Shown piece by piece: positions 19,290 through 28,454 of a DNA stretch of 64,000 nt; within the stretch, counting starts at the first letter, position 1; the number at the start of each line of letters is the position of its first letter. The stretch comes from Lacinutrix algicola (lineage in GTDB: Bacteria > Bacteroidota > Bacteroidia > Flavobacteriales > Flavobacteriaceae), in contig NZ_LIQH01000030.1 of NCBI RefSeq assembly GCF_001418085.1, forward strand, positions 92,325 through 156,324. The letters are read 5' to 3'. Made by a program: the position numbers and the translations under genes. The notes beneath the pieces were generated by a model that saw only the letters and a program-made list of their open reading frames with translations, was not told the DNA's origin and made no database searches.

Positions 19290-20204
19290 ATGTTAAAACT
19301 CAATGTTAAAAACGAAACATCACGCCTTAGAGCTGTTGTTCTAGGTACTGCTGTAAGTAATGGTCCAACACCAAGTTTAGATGAAGCTTACGATCCAAAA
19401 TCTGCTCTTCATATTAAAGCAGGAACTTATCCCGTGGAAGCAGATATGGTTAAAGAAATGGAAGCAGTCGCTACTATTTTTAAAAAGTATGATATTAAGG
19501 TTTATAGACCAGAATTAATTGAAAATTGTAATCAAATTTTTGCTAGAGATATCGCTTTTGTAATCGACGATGTCTTTGTAAAAGCAAATATATTACCAGA
19601 GCGTGAGAATGAACTAGATGCTATTCAATATGTAATAGATCAAGTAAATCCAGAGAAGGTTGTTAGGCCGTCAGAAGAAGTACATATAGAAGGTGGCGAT
19701 GTTATGCTTTGGAACGATTATATTTTTGTAGGTACCTATAGAGAAGCAGATTATGCAGATTATATTGTTGCACGAACCAATCGACAAGGTGTTGAGTTTC
19801 TAGAAAAAACATTCCCACATAAAAAAGTTAAGTCTTTTAACTTAAAAAAATCACAAACCAATCCAAGAGATAATGCACTGCATTTAGATTGCTGTTTTCA
19901 GCCAATTGGTACAAATAAAGCTATTTTACACAAAGAAGGTTTTCTTGAGGAAGAAGAGTATGAGTGGCTGTTAAATTACTTCGGAAAAGAAAATTGTTTT
20001 ATTATTTCTAAAGAAGAAATGTATAATATGAACAGTAATATTTTTTCAATTTCTGAAGATGTTATTGTTTCTGAAAAAAACTTCACAAGATTAAATAGTT
20101 GGTTGCGTGATAATGGTTTCACAGTAGAAGAAGTACCTTATGCAGAAATATCTAAACAAGAAGGATTGCTTAGATGTAGTACTATGCCGTTAATTAGAGA
20201 TTAA
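19290..20204 (+). CDS. Amidinotransferase/DDAH-family guanidino-group hydrolase
   Basis: The 304 residues match the pentein-fold family that includes dimethylarginine dimethylaminohydrolase, arginine deiminase and amidinotransferases, which act on guanidino groups through a Cys-His-Glu/Asp set. Visible elements are IFARDIAFVID, HIEGGDVMLWND, His198 in ALHLDCCFQPIG, and Cys296 in GLLRCSTMPLIRD at the C-terminus, the expected place of the nucleophile. The exact substrate (methylarginine, arginine, agmatine or other) cannot be told. It follows gltA after 63 bases, behind a terminator, in an order I recall from other flavobacteria. Confidence 0.8.
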   Translation: MLKLNVKNETSRLRAVVLGTAVSNGPTPSLDEAYDPKSALHIKAGTYPVEADMVKEMEAVATIFKKYDIKVYRPELIENCNQIFARDIAFVIDDVFVKANILPERENELDAIQYVIDQVNPEKVVRPSEEVHIEGGDVMLWNDYIFVGTYREADYADYIVARTNRQGVEFLEKTFPHKKVKSFNLKKSQTNPRDNALHLDCCFQPIGTNKAILHKEGFLEEEEYEWLLNYFGKENCFIISKEEMYNMNSNIFSISEDVIVSEKNFTRLNSWLRDNGFTVEEVPYAEISKQEGLLRCSTMPLIRD

Positions 20205-20235
20205 ATAAGTTTTATAGAATAAGGAAAATTTAAAT

Positions 20236-20274
20236 AATACGTGTTGTTAGTAATTTGACTTCACGTATTTTTTA
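20236..20274. terminator. Bidirectional terminator between convergent genes
   Basis: AATACGTG (20236-20243) pairs with CACGTATT (20262-20269), followed by T on the + strand; on the - strand the complementary A/T tracts serve the gene at 20272-20970. The long loop makes it a weaker example. Confidence 0.55.
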
Positions 20275-20970
20275 TTTGCGATATATCCTTCTAGGATAGT
20301 CAGACATTCTAATGTTTTCTTTTTTTAATTCAGACAATGCATTTCTTGCAATCCATTGTGCCGATTTACTATTAAACATTAGTATTTCTTGAGCAGTATT
20401 TATAGCTCTTTTATTCAAGTCTATATTGCGTTTTCCAATGTTTCGTAATGCCCAGTTTACAGCTTTTTTAACATACAGTCTTTCATCGTTTGCTTCACTT
20501 TTTATTATTTGAAAAAAGGGTTCAAATAATTCGTTTTCACCTGTTTTATTAGCCATGCAATAAGAAGCTAAGATTGTAAATCCTGCTCTTTTTTCAAATT
20601 CAGGAACTCTTTCAGTCCACTCTATTATTTTAAGAATAGCAAATTCGCTTTTAGAGAAAAGGCCCATACAGAAGCTGTCGCAAATCTCCCAGTTTTCGAA
20701 TGTTTTAACCCATTTTTCCATTAACGGTACTGTAACATCTTTTGGGTTATACATTTTACTACATAATAGTCGTGCTTCGTAGATTCCGCTATCAAAAAGT
20801 TGTAATGCAAGTTCGTTGTTTTTTCCAATATCTTTGGCGATAATCTTTAAATCTTTATGATAAATACCTAAAGAATTAATTGAAATCACTCCAAATTTTT
20901 GCTCTTTAAAGATTACTTTATCAGTATCTTTTAGGCTGTAGAGACGTTCAATAATTTTATTGTAAGTCAT
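20272..20970 (-). CDS. DNA alkylation repair protein, AlkD-like
   Basis: This 232-residue, all-helical protein resembles the HEAT-repeat DNA glycosylases AlkC/AlkD, which remove N3- and N7-alkylated purines without flipping the base. Family marks are ENWEICDSFCMG (about residues 92-103), which holds the Trp/Asp pair of the active-site region, and KKAVNWALRNIGKRN (about residues 163-177). It lies alone, convergent with the DDAH-family gene. The 126-base upstream stretch to the M28 gene is AT-rich with no clear promoter. Confidence 0.82.
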   Translation of the reverse strand: MTYNKIIERLYSLKDTDKVIFKEQKFGVISINSLGIYHKDLKIIAKDIGKNNELALQLFDSGIYEARLLCSKMYNPKDVTVPLMEKWVKTFENWEICDSFCMGLFSKSEFAILKIIEWTERVPEFEKRAGFTILASYCMANKTGENELFEPFFQIIKSEANDERLYVKKAVNWALRNIGKRNIDLNKRAINTAQEILMFNSKSAQWIARNALSELKKENIRMSDYPRRIYRK

Positions 20971-21096
20971 TGAAATTTGAAGTTTAGAGATGTAATTGTT
21001 TACAAAACAGAATCTTTAATTAAGATACAAAGAAAGGTATAGATCTAAAAGTGTGATGTAAACTATATCATTTTTTGATAAAACGTGTTTTTAGTT

Positions 21097-22263
21097 TTAT
21101 TGAATTACTAACTTTTTTGTAATTCTAGCCTTATCATTTTTTAGAGAAGCTAAATAAACACCTTTATTTAAAAAACTTAAATCTATAGTTTCTATTTGGT
21201 TGTTTATTTTAGATTTGTAAACTTCTTTCCCTAATATATCTAAGATTATTAGCTCAAAATTTTCAACGATATTATCGTTTAATTTAATGTTAAATATCCC
21301 AGAAGAAGGATTGGGGTAAAAACTAATAGTACTGTTTGAGCTAAAAGTAGTAACATCTAGACTATTGATGCCAATAGCAAACTCTAAAGCAGTACCTAAT
21401 GCGCCTTTGGTAACTTCAAAAAGATAGTTAACATCCATATTCGCTAAAGTATCTGAACTAGTATGAGCGTGTGGAGTTTCATTTTTTTCATAAAGACCAG
21501 TAATTATTTCTCCATTATTTTGAAAAGGAACATAGTCTGATGCATAAGCATAAGAAATCTCGGTGGCTAAATTAGAATATAAGCTAAAGCAATTAGCCAT
21601 AATAGTAGTAGAGACTACAGAAGCAGCATTGTTAGCGCTTGGTGTATTATCTTGATCGTTTTCGCAAACAATAGTATTGTTTATTAAGCCATTAACGCCT
21701 CCAACTTCATCGATATTAAGTACAAGAGAAATATCTAAATTATCTGGTATTACTGTATTATTTACATAATAATTACTTCCTATTAAACCAACTTCTTCAC
21801 CACTAAAATGAATGAATTTTAGAGAATACTCTGTGTTTACATTTTTTAATAGTCTGGCTATTTCCATAATTAGTACTGTACCACTTCCATTATCATTTGT
21901 TCCAGGTCCGTTTATAGTATCGTAATGTGCATCTATTATAAGAAAGGTATTTGGGTATACAGAGCCTATTTTGGTAATAATAATGTTATTAGTTGTATTG
22001 CCTCCGTAACTAAAAGGTTGCTCAACTATATCTGTATAACCTAAGTCTTGATATCTTGTTTTAATCCAACTTTGGGTATTACCAATTGCAGTAGATCCAG
22101 CTTCTTTAACTCCAAAATTTTCGAATGTTATTAAATCTGCCAATATGTTAGAAGAAGAAACATCTGTAACAATAGAGTTATAATACGAGTTATATGTTTG
22201 GGCACTTAAAGAAGAAATACTAAAAGTAAAAAGGATTACTAAAGTTTGTAGTACTTGTTTCAT
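21097..22263 (-). CDS. Secreted M28-family zinc aminopeptidase with T9SS tail
   Basis: A signal peptide (residues 1-21, ending LSAQ) is followed by an M28 peptidase domain. The zinc ligands and catalytic residues can be placed: His113 in DAHYDT, Asp124 in GTNDNGSG, Glu156/Glu157 in FSGEEVGL, Asp185 in NIDEVGG and His265 or His267 in ETPHAHTSSDT. The last about 75 residues (from FYPNPSSGIFNI to RITKKLVIQ) are a type A T9SS sorting domain, so the enzyme is exported through the type IX system. It lies 47 bases behind TonB receptor 1 and could be read with it, though a -7 box (TACATTTG on the - strand, 22308-22301) suggests a separate promoter. Confidence 0.9.
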   Translation of the reverse strand: MKQVLQTLVILFTFSISSLSAQTYNSYYNSIVTDVSSSNILADLITFENFGVKEAGSTAIGNTQSWIKTRYQDLGYTDIVEQPFSYGGNTTNNIIITKIGSVYPNTFLIIDAHYDTINGPGTNDNGSGTVLIMEIARLLKNVNTEYSLKFIHFSGEEVGLIGSNYYVNNTVIPDNLDISLVLNIDEVGGVNGLINNTIVCENDQDNTPSANNAASVVSTTIMANCFSLYSNLATEISYAYASDYVPFQNNGEIITGLYEKNETPHAHTSSDTLANMDVNYLFEVTKGALGTALEFAIGINSLDVTTFSSNSTISFYPNPSSGIFNIKLNDNIVENFELIILDILGKEVYKSKINNQIETIDLSFLNKGVYLASLKNDKARITKKLVIQ

Positions 22264-22300
22264 TATTGTTGATTTTTATAAAAAGTTTGATGCATATAAA

Positions 22301-22308
22301 CAAATGTA
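22301..22308 (-). promoter_or_regulatory. Candidate -7 box for the M28 peptidase
   Basis: TACATTTG on the minus strand matches TAnnTTTG, directly behind the TonB receptor 1 stop and 37 bases before the peptidase start. No TTG lies at the right distance (nearest is 25 bases upstream), so the assignment is weak. Confidence 0.35.
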
Positions 22309-22310
22309 TG

Positions 22311-24611
22311 TTATTTAAAACGAACTCTAAAACTCAAATTAGGAGTAAAGCCAAGCGACTTGTTTTCAATTTTAGATATAGATTCATCTTCGTTTAAAAT
22401 GTAGTAGCTGTTAAGTGTATTCTTTCGGTTAAGTATATTCCAGATTGAAAAACCTATTTCAGCTTTCGTATTTCTAGCTAAATTTAAATTATAAGTTCCA
22501 GAAAAATCAGTTCTAAAATAATCATCTAAATTAGTTTTATTAGCAGTATTATAGTTAATGTTATTATCAAAAATTGGCTGAACATCATTAGGGGTAGTAG
22601 TGGGTTTTCCGGAATTCCAATTAAAACCTAATGCTAGTTTTAAATTATTAACAGTGTAAGTACCTGCAAAAGTTAAAGCATGAGAAACAGCAGTGTTATT
22701 GGCAAAGGCTTGCGCATTGTTTAGTGTTGAAAATGAATAATCGTTATTACTTAAAGAGTAGCTTAGCCAAGAGCTAAAAGCATTAAATTGCTTGTTAATT
22801 AAAAAATCGATGCCTTTAGTTTCATAATTCCCAATGGCATTAATGTTTTGATATTGGTTTTGAAAACCTTGACTTTTTGTAGTTATACCATCTACATGTT
22901 TTATAAACGCTTCTGCACTTACCAAAAGCTTGTTTTTATTGTAATGTAAGCCAATAGAAGTTTGTTTACTTTCTATAATTGGTAGGGTAGTATTATTTGC
23001 TAACACCCAACGGCGTTTTTCTATGCCTAAAAAATCGTTTTGACGGTCTATTACTTGTGACGTTACTTGGCTTTTAAACTCACCTAGTAATTCAACTTTA
23101 AAATGTTTTAGAAATTTATGATTAAAACTTAAGCGTGGTTCTAGTAATAATACATTAAAAGGCTTATAATAATTACTTCTAGTACCAATTTTTAAATGTG
23201 TTCTATTGTTATAAGAAGAAAAAGTAAATTCACTAAAAGTGGAATGTGTACTAACCTCATGCTCCATCTCACTTCTATATTCTGGATCGTTTATTTCCTC
23301 TAAATTGGTGACGCTTACTTGAGAATATTGGTAACCATTAGTCCAACGTAAGCGTTCGTTAAAATCTAGTTTAAGTTGAAGTGTTATACCATAATCTTTA
23401 ACAGCATTATTTTGTAGTAAACGTTGGTTGTTTTCTATATCAAAATTAGTAGCATTTAGTTTGTAGTCAGACAAGTTTAGTTGTACTTCACTACTTAAAA
23501 ACGAACTCCATTGCCTATTATAGTTTAATCCAGCGGCAAGATTTCGTTGCGTAATTCCGCTAATTAAAGCAGTTGTAGTGCTGTTTTCTAGATAATCTAA
23601 TGTATTAAAAACTGTAGTAAAGCTAAGTCTTAATTTATCTTTAGATGAAAGGTCATGTAGTAACTTTGCACTTATATCGTAAAAATAAAAATTTTCGTTA
23701 GAGGTTGAGTTTTTATTGCCTTCAGAAGTATTATTAATGTCCGAATCCTGAAAGATACGATCAAAATACTGCTGATAAGTTGGAGTATTTACAGCATCTG
23801 TAATCGAACGTCTTGCAGATAACTGTAATTCCATATTGTCTTGTAATTTTAACTTTGTAAATGCATCGGCTTGAATTAAATTTAAACCCAAGCCATAGGA
23901 ACTTTCTTTATTTGTATTAGTATCCAAACGCATATCTATTGTACTAGAAACACCATCGCCGTATAAAGCACTTGTACCATTTTTAGATATAACTACATTA
24001 GAAATTAAGTTAGGATTAAAAGCAGAAATTAAGCCGAAGAAATGACCAGATTGATACATTTTTATACCATCCCAAAGAATTAAGTTTTGATCGTGAGTGC
24101 CACCTCGAACATTAAGGTTGGAAACCGATTCGTTTATACTTAAAACACCCGGCAAAGCTTGTACGGTTTGCAATACATCAGCTTCTATTAAGCCAGGAAG
24201 AATACCAAACTCATCTGGATTTAAAACAACTTCTCCAGTTTTTGTTTTAGTAATACCTGTTGTTAAATAAGTATTTAGTTGCACCTCTTCAAGCGCTTCT
24301 ATTGGTCTTGTTCTTTTTTTACTAGGAGCAATGGCAACAAAACGACTGTTTATAATTTTAAAGTTTAAATTAGTGTTTGTTCTTAGGTAAGTTATGGCAT
24401 CATTGTAAGAGAGTAGTGTTGAAGGTTCTGTGATTTTTACACCTTCTGTAGTTTTGTCTGCATAGGTAAATCTAATGTCAAAACGTTTTTCTAAAGCTTT
24501 TAAAACTGTTATAAGAGGAATTGTTTCAGTTTTAAAAGTTTGAGAGTTCACACTAATAAAACTAAAAAAGAATAGGATAATTAAGAGAGTGAACGTAATT
24601 TTTTTACTCAC
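22311..24611 (-). CDS. TonB-dependent receptor with STN signalling domain, unit 1
   Basis: The 766-residue outer-membrane receptor has a signal peptide (residues 1-24, ending VNSQ), an STN domain (about 30-95, beginning TIPLITVLKALEKRFDIRF) that in other systems relays signals to a FecR-type regulator, a plug domain (about 125-235, with NLNVRGGTHDQNLILWDG and IKMYQSGHFFGLISAFNP), and a beta barrel ending LGFTPNLSFRVRFK. The carboxypeptidase-like domain of SusC proteins is absent and no SusD is nearby, so it is not a standard glycan receptor. Its start overlaps the fecR stop by 8 bases. The paralogue at 26169-28454 has the same layout. Ligand unknown. Confidence 0.9.
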   Translation of the reverse strand: MSKKITFTLLIILFFFSFISVNSQTFKTETIPLITVLKALEKRFDIRFTYADKTTEGVKITEPSTLLSYNDAITYLRTNTNLNFKIINSRFVAIAPSKKRTRPIEALEEVQLNTYLTTGITKTKTGEVVLNPDEFGILPGLIEADVLQTVQALPGVLSINESVSNLNVRGGTHDQNLILWDGIKMYQSGHFFGLISAFNPNLISNVVISKNGTSALYGDGVSSTIDMRLDTNTNKESSYGLGLNLIQADAFTKLKLQDNMELQLSARRSITDAVNTPTYQQYFDRIFQDSDINNTSEGNKNSTSNENFYFYDISAKLLHDLSSKDKLRLSFTTVFNTLDYLENSTTTALISGITQRNLAAGLNYNRQWSSFLSSEVQLNLSDYKLNATNFDIENNQRLLQNNAVKDYGITLQLKLDFNERLRWTNGYQYSQVSVTNLEEINDPEYRSEMEHEVSTHSTFSEFTFSSYNNRTHLKIGTRSNYYKPFNVLLLEPRLSFNHKFLKHFKVELLGEFKSQVTSQVIDRQNDFLGIEKRRWVLANNTTLPIIESKQTSIGLHYNKNKLLVSAEAFIKHVDGITTKSQGFQNQYQNINAIGNYETKGIDFLINKQFNAFSSWLSYSLSNNDYSFSTLNNAQAFANNTAVSHALTFAGTYTVNNLKLALGFNWNSGKPTTTPNDVQPIFDNNINYNTANKTNLDDYFRTDFSGTYNLNLARNTKAEIGFSIWNILNRKNTLNSYYILNEDESISKIENKSLGFTPNLSFRVRFK

Positions 24612-25500
24612 GCTTTAGCGATATCTTATTGTTGTTTTTAGTATAGGCTAAGTTAAGCGGAATAGTGATGGCTTGCAATGCAATATCCAAATTATTATGT
24701 GCAAAACTACCTGAAAATACTTCGTTAATGTCTATATTATTAACGCTAAATGTGACATTGTATTGTCTTTCAAACTCTGCTATTACTTGAGCGTAAGGCA
24801 TACTTTTAAAAGAAGATTCGTTGTTAATCCAAAACGGACTAGTATCATCAGTTTTTGGTCTTTCAACTAATTTATTGTCTAGTATTAAAAAACTTTCTCC
24901 GGGTTTTAAAATACGACTAGTTTTGTTGTGTTCTACTTTTACAGAACCCTCATAACAAATAACTTCAAAAAGATTATTTCTATTATTAATATTAAATTCA
25001 GTACCTAAAACAGAAATATTTCCAGCCGTTGTATGTACCGTAAATTTAGAGCCTTTGGCAACTTTAAAATAAGCTTCTCCATTTAGGTCAAGATTTCTAG
25101 CATCTTCCCAACTTTTTTTATTAAAAGCTAAAGTAGATTTAGCATTTAATTTTACTTGAGAATCATCGGGTAAAACTATGTTTTCTTTTTGTGCAAATTC
25201 GGTTGCTATATTAGTGTTTAGCGTAGTAGTGTAATAGTAAGATCCAATACAAATAGCTAAAATTGCAGCTATACGCATAAAAGGTTTTAACCAATTATTT
25301 TGTTTTTTTGATTTTGTTTTTAAGGCAATGTTTAATCTTTCTAATTCAATATCAGATTCAAGTTCTTGAGGTTTAAAATCTTGTAATGCAGCGTTCAGCC
25401 TAGTTAATTCGTTGAAGTCTTCTAGCTGTTTAAAAGCTTGAAATTCCTGCGAATTTAGGTTGTTACTTAACCATTTCTTTATTAATACTTCTCTTTCCAT
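24604..25500 (-). CDS. FecR-family anti-sigma factor, unit 1
   Basis: FecR proteins span the inner membrane, hold an ECF sigma factor on the cytoplasmic side and read the STN domain of a receptor in the periplasm. The ATG at 25500 gives 298 residues starting MEREVLIKKWLSNN; the frame is open a little further with a TTG at 25515, but that codon would lie almost at the predicted transcription start. Order: cytoplasmic helices (1-70), one membrane segment around ILAICIGSYYYTTTL, FecR domain (about 110-205, GTEFNINNRNNLFEVICYEG), and a C-terminal DUF4974-like domain (FSGSFAHNNLDIALQAITIP). The paralogue in unit 2 has exactly the same length. Confidence 0.92.
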   Translation of the reverse strand: MEREVLIKKWLSNNLNSQEFQAFKQLEDFNELTRLNAALQDFKPQELESDIELERLNIALKTKSKKQNNWLKPFMRIAAILAICIGSYYYTTTLNTNIATEFAQKENIVLPDDSQVKLNAKSTLAFNKKSWEDARNLDLNGEAYFKVAKGSKFTVHTTAGNISVLGTEFNINNRNNLFEVICYEGSVKVEHNKTSRILKPGESFLILDNKLVERPKTDDTSPFWINNESSFKSMPYAQVIAEFERQYNVTFSVNNIDINEVFSGSFAHNNLDIALQAITIPLNLAYTKNNNKISLKRE

Positions 25501-25518
25501 TTTATTTGTAATCAATTA

Positions 25519-25550
25519 TATAACAACATAAGTATATAAACTCCTACCTT
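25519..25550 (-). promoter_or_regulatory. Predicted ECF sigma promoter before fecR, unit 1
   Basis: On the minus strand this 32-base stretch matches the stretch at 59407-59438 at 29 positions. It holds the GGTAGGAG element and, downstream, TGTTGTTATA. The end is 18 bases before the fecR start, so the leader would be about ten bases. It lies between the sigma gene and fecR, so the sigma gene itself is outside the unit it drives. Confidence 0.7.
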
Positions 25551-25571
25551 AAAAGTAATTTATTATAAAAA

Positions 25572-26087
25572 TTATAGTTCACTAATGTCTTTACGTAACT
25601 TTTTTAAAGCACCATAAATGCGTTTTTCTACAGCTTTTGTACTAATTCCTAAAACCTCAGCAATTTCTTTATGTTTTTTGCCATCAATTCTATTCATTAA
25701 AAATGCTACACGTTGTGCTTCACTTAAGTTTGCTAATGCTATTTGTAATTTTTTCATATACTGTTTTTCTTCCAAAACAAATTCTGGAGTCTCATTAGTA
25801 TAGTGTTTTGGTTTTGTTTGCTGATATTTTAAAACAACCTTTTGATGTTTGGTTTCATTCAACATTAAATTGTTGCCAATTGTAAAAAGAAAACTTTTTG
25901 CCTTTTCAGGAGTTACTTTTTTACAGTTTTCCCACAGCTTAATAAAAGCTTCTTGTGTCTTGTCTTTAGGGTTTAAACGTTCGCCAAATTTGTAATGCAA
26001 AAAGTTATTTAGATCCTGTGAATGCTTCTTAAATAAAGAATTAAAAAGATGTTCTTCACAAATGTTATTATGTAATTTTTTAGGCAT
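25572..26087 (-). CDS. ECF RNA polymerase sigma factor, unit 1
   Basis: The 171-residue protein has sigma region 2 (about residues 25-95, with DKTQEAFIKLWENCKK) and region 4 (about 110-165, ending ISTKAVEKRIYGALKKLRK, the helix-turn-helix that reads the -35 element). It is collinear, without gaps, with the sigma factor of unit 2, and the region 4 helix is identical. It is followed by a 71-base gap with the predicted target promoter, then its anti-sigma gene. Its own start is 81 bases behind TonB receptor 2 with no visible terminator between, so read-through from unit 2 is possible. Confidence 0.95.
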   Translation of the reverse strand: MPKKLHNNICEEHLFNSLFKKHSQDLNNFLHYKFGERLNPKDKTQEAFIKLWENCKKVTPEKAKSFLFTIGNNLMLNETKHQKVVLKYQQTKPKHYTNETPEFVLEEKQYMKKLQIALANLSEAQRVAFLMNRIDGKKHKEIAEVLGISTKAVEKRIYGALKKLRKDISEL

Positions 26088-26168
26088 TACGGTTTTAAAA
26101 TTTCTTAAAAGTAAAAAAAGGAATCATAGTATGGCACATTTTTTTAGCAATTATATAAATAAGGTGTG

Positions 26169-28454
26169 TTAAAAATTAAGTCTGAAACTAATATTAGGTG
26201 TAAATCCAAGTGATGTATTTTCGACTTTAGATACTGTTTCATTATTCATTAAATAATAACTATCAAGTGTGTTTTTTTTATTAATAATATTCCAAATAGA
26301 AGCACCAATAATAGCTTTGTTATTATTTAACTTAAACTGATAAGTAGTTGAGAAATCTACTCTTAAATAATTATTTAAACGACTGCTATTTGGGGATTGG
26401 TAATTAATTCCGTTATCAAAGATAGGCTTGTTTTTCAAAGGTATGGTATATGGCTTTCCTGAGTGCCAGTTTAATCCTAAGCCTATTTTTAGGTCTTTTA
26501 AAGTGTAAGCGCTGGCAAAATTAATAACGTGATTAATGTCTACATTATTTGGGAATTCTTTCCCTTTATTTAAAGTACTAAAAGTATATAAATTTGAACT
26601 ATAACTATAGCTTAGCCATGTACTAAAAATATTATTAAATTGTTTGTTTATTAAAAAATCGACACCTTTAACTTGGTAACTTCCAATAGCATTAATAAAT
26701 TGATATTGGTTTAAAAAACCTTGACTTCTAGTTGTAATTCCATCAACCTTTTTTATATAGCCTTCGGCACTTATTAATAATTTGTTTTTATTGTAGGTAA
26801 CTCCTAAACTTACTTGTTTACTTTTAATAATTGGAATAGTAGTATTGTTTGCTAAGACCCATCTACGCTTTTCTATGCCTAAAAAATCCTTTTGTAAATC
26901 TATAGTTTGTGATGTGCTTTGGCTTTTGTATTCACCTGAAATTTCTACTCTAAAATGTTCCAGAAATTGTTGACTAATATGCAAACGTGGTTCTACAATA
27001 TGAATATTAAATTTTTTATAATAATTGTCTCTAACTCCTAGTTTAAGTAAAGTGCTTTTATTTTTGGATAAATAATTAGTTTCAATATAACTTGCGTAGC
27101 TACGAATAACACGCTTAATGTAACGTCTAAATAATGGATTGTTAACGTCTTCTAAATTGCTAATGCCTATTTCTGAAAATTGAAACCCAGTATTTAAATT
27201 AATATACTTGCTAAGACTATAGTTAGTTTCAAGTTTAAATCCAGCATCTATAACTTTGTTTTCTTGAATTAAACGTTGGTTGTTTAAAATGTCATAATTT
27301 GTAGCATCTAAATCGTAATTAGAATAATAAAGTTGAGCATACGTACTTAGCTTATTATTCCAGTTATGTTGGTAGCTTAATCCTGAAGCTAAACTTTTTT
27401 GTTTTAATTCACTTTTTGAAGATTCATTTATTGAATTCATAATAGATTGTTCTTCGTAATTTAAAGCATTGTAGATATTTATAAAGTTAAAACGAAGCTT
27501 GTCTTTTTTAGAAATATCGTATAAAAACTTTAATGATAAATCATAAAAATAAAAGTCCTCGTTTTTTGAAATAGAAGCATCATCTTTATTTGTTAAATCA
27601 GAATCTTGAAAGACACGTTTAAAATACGCATTGTAAGTTGGTGTATTTATAAGATCTGTTACAGAACGCCTTGCTGCAACCTGTAATTCTGTTTTTTCAC
27701 TTAATGGGAGTGAAGTAAAACCATCAACATTAATTAAGTTAATACCTAATCCACCTTTAGATTTTTGACTTAAACTGTCTGACAATTGCATATCAATAAC
27801 ACTAGAAACACCATCGCCATATTTAGCACTAGTTCCATTTTTATAGACCGAAACGTTTTTTGTTAGATAGGGATTAAAAACCGATATTAAACCAAAAAAA
27901 TGACCAGATTGGTACATTTTTATGCCATCATAAAGTAATAAGTTTTGATCGTGTGTACCACCACGAATATTAATATTCGAAATAGTTTCATCAGCACTCA
28001 AAACACCAGGTAAGGATTTTATGGTTTGCAATACATCTGGTTCTATTAAGCCAGGTAAAATGCCAAATTCTTTTGGTTTTATGGTAATGCTTCCTGTATT
28101 GTTCTTGTAGATTCCAGAGGTTAAATAGTTTGAGATAACGACTTCTTCAAGTTTTTGAAACTTAAAGTGGTTTTCTCTATCTTTTAATTTTGAAATAGTA
28201 ATAAACTCATTATTTAATTTGTTAAACCTAAGTTGGGTTTGTTTTTCTAACGAATTTAAAATAGCTTTTAAATTATCTTCTTTTTTATAAATAATTAGAA
28301 TATCACTAATATCCTTATCTGCATAAGAAAAGTTGATATTAAATTGTTTTTCAATAAGGTCCAATACATCAACTAATGCTTGCCTTTTGTTTTGAGAAAA
28401 AACAGAAAAGTAACCAACAAAAAAAACAAATAGAAATAGCGTAAATTTATTCAA
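26169..28454 (-). CDS. TonB-dependent receptor with STN signalling domain, unit 2
   Basis: A 761-residue paralogue of the unit 1 receptor: signal peptide (residues 1-20, ending SVFSQ), STN domain (about 25-95), plug (about 120-230, with INIRGGTHDQNLLLYDG and IKMYQSGHFFGLISVFNP) and beta barrel with the blocks GIEKRRWVLANNTT and KKNTLDSYYLMN that recur in unit 1. It ends LGFTPNISFRLNF. The start overlaps the fecR stop by 8 bases, as in unit 1. The surface strands differ most, as expected if the two receptors see different ligands. Confidence 0.9.
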   Translation of the reverse strand: MNKFTLFLFVFFVGYFSVFSQNKRQALVDVLDLIEKQFNINFSYADKDISDILIIYKKEDNLKAILNSLEKQTQLRFNKLNNEFITISKLKDRENHFKFQKLEEVVISNYLTSGIYKNNTGSITIKPKEFGILPGLIEPDVLQTIKSLPGVLSADETISNINIRGGTHDQNLLLYDGIKMYQSGHFFGLISVFNPYLTKNVSVYKNGTSAKYGDGVSSVIDMQLSDSLSQKSKGGLGINLINVDGFTSLPLSEKTELQVAARRSVTDLINTPTYNAYFKRVFQDSDLTNKDDASISKNEDFYFYDLSLKFLYDISKKDKLRFNFINIYNALNYEEQSIMNSINESSKSELKQKSLASGLSYQHNWNNKLSTYAQLYYSNYDLDATNYDILNNQRLIQENKVIDAGFKLETNYSLSKYINLNTGFQFSEIGISNLEDVNNPLFRRYIKRVIRSYASYIETNYLSKNKSTLLKLGVRDNYYKKFNIHIVEPRLHISQQFLEHFRVEISGEYKSQSTSQTIDLQKDFLGIEKRRWVLANNTTIPIIKSKQVSLGVTYNKNKLLISAEGYIKKVDGITTRSQGFLNQYQFINAIGSYQVKGVDFLINKQFNNIFSTWLSYSYSSNLYTFSTLNKGKEFPNNVDINHVINFASAYTLKDLKIGLGLNWHSGKPYTIPLKNKPIFDNGINYQSPNSSRLNNYLRVDFSTTYQFKLNNNKAIIGASIWNIINKKNTLDSYYLMNNETVSKVENTSLGFTPNISFRLNF

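Noticed and set aside
22311..28454. Receptors as SusC-type glycan importers
   Set aside because: No carboxypeptidase-like domain at the N-terminus, no SusD neighbour and no carbohydrate-active enzymes nearby; an STN domain is present instead.
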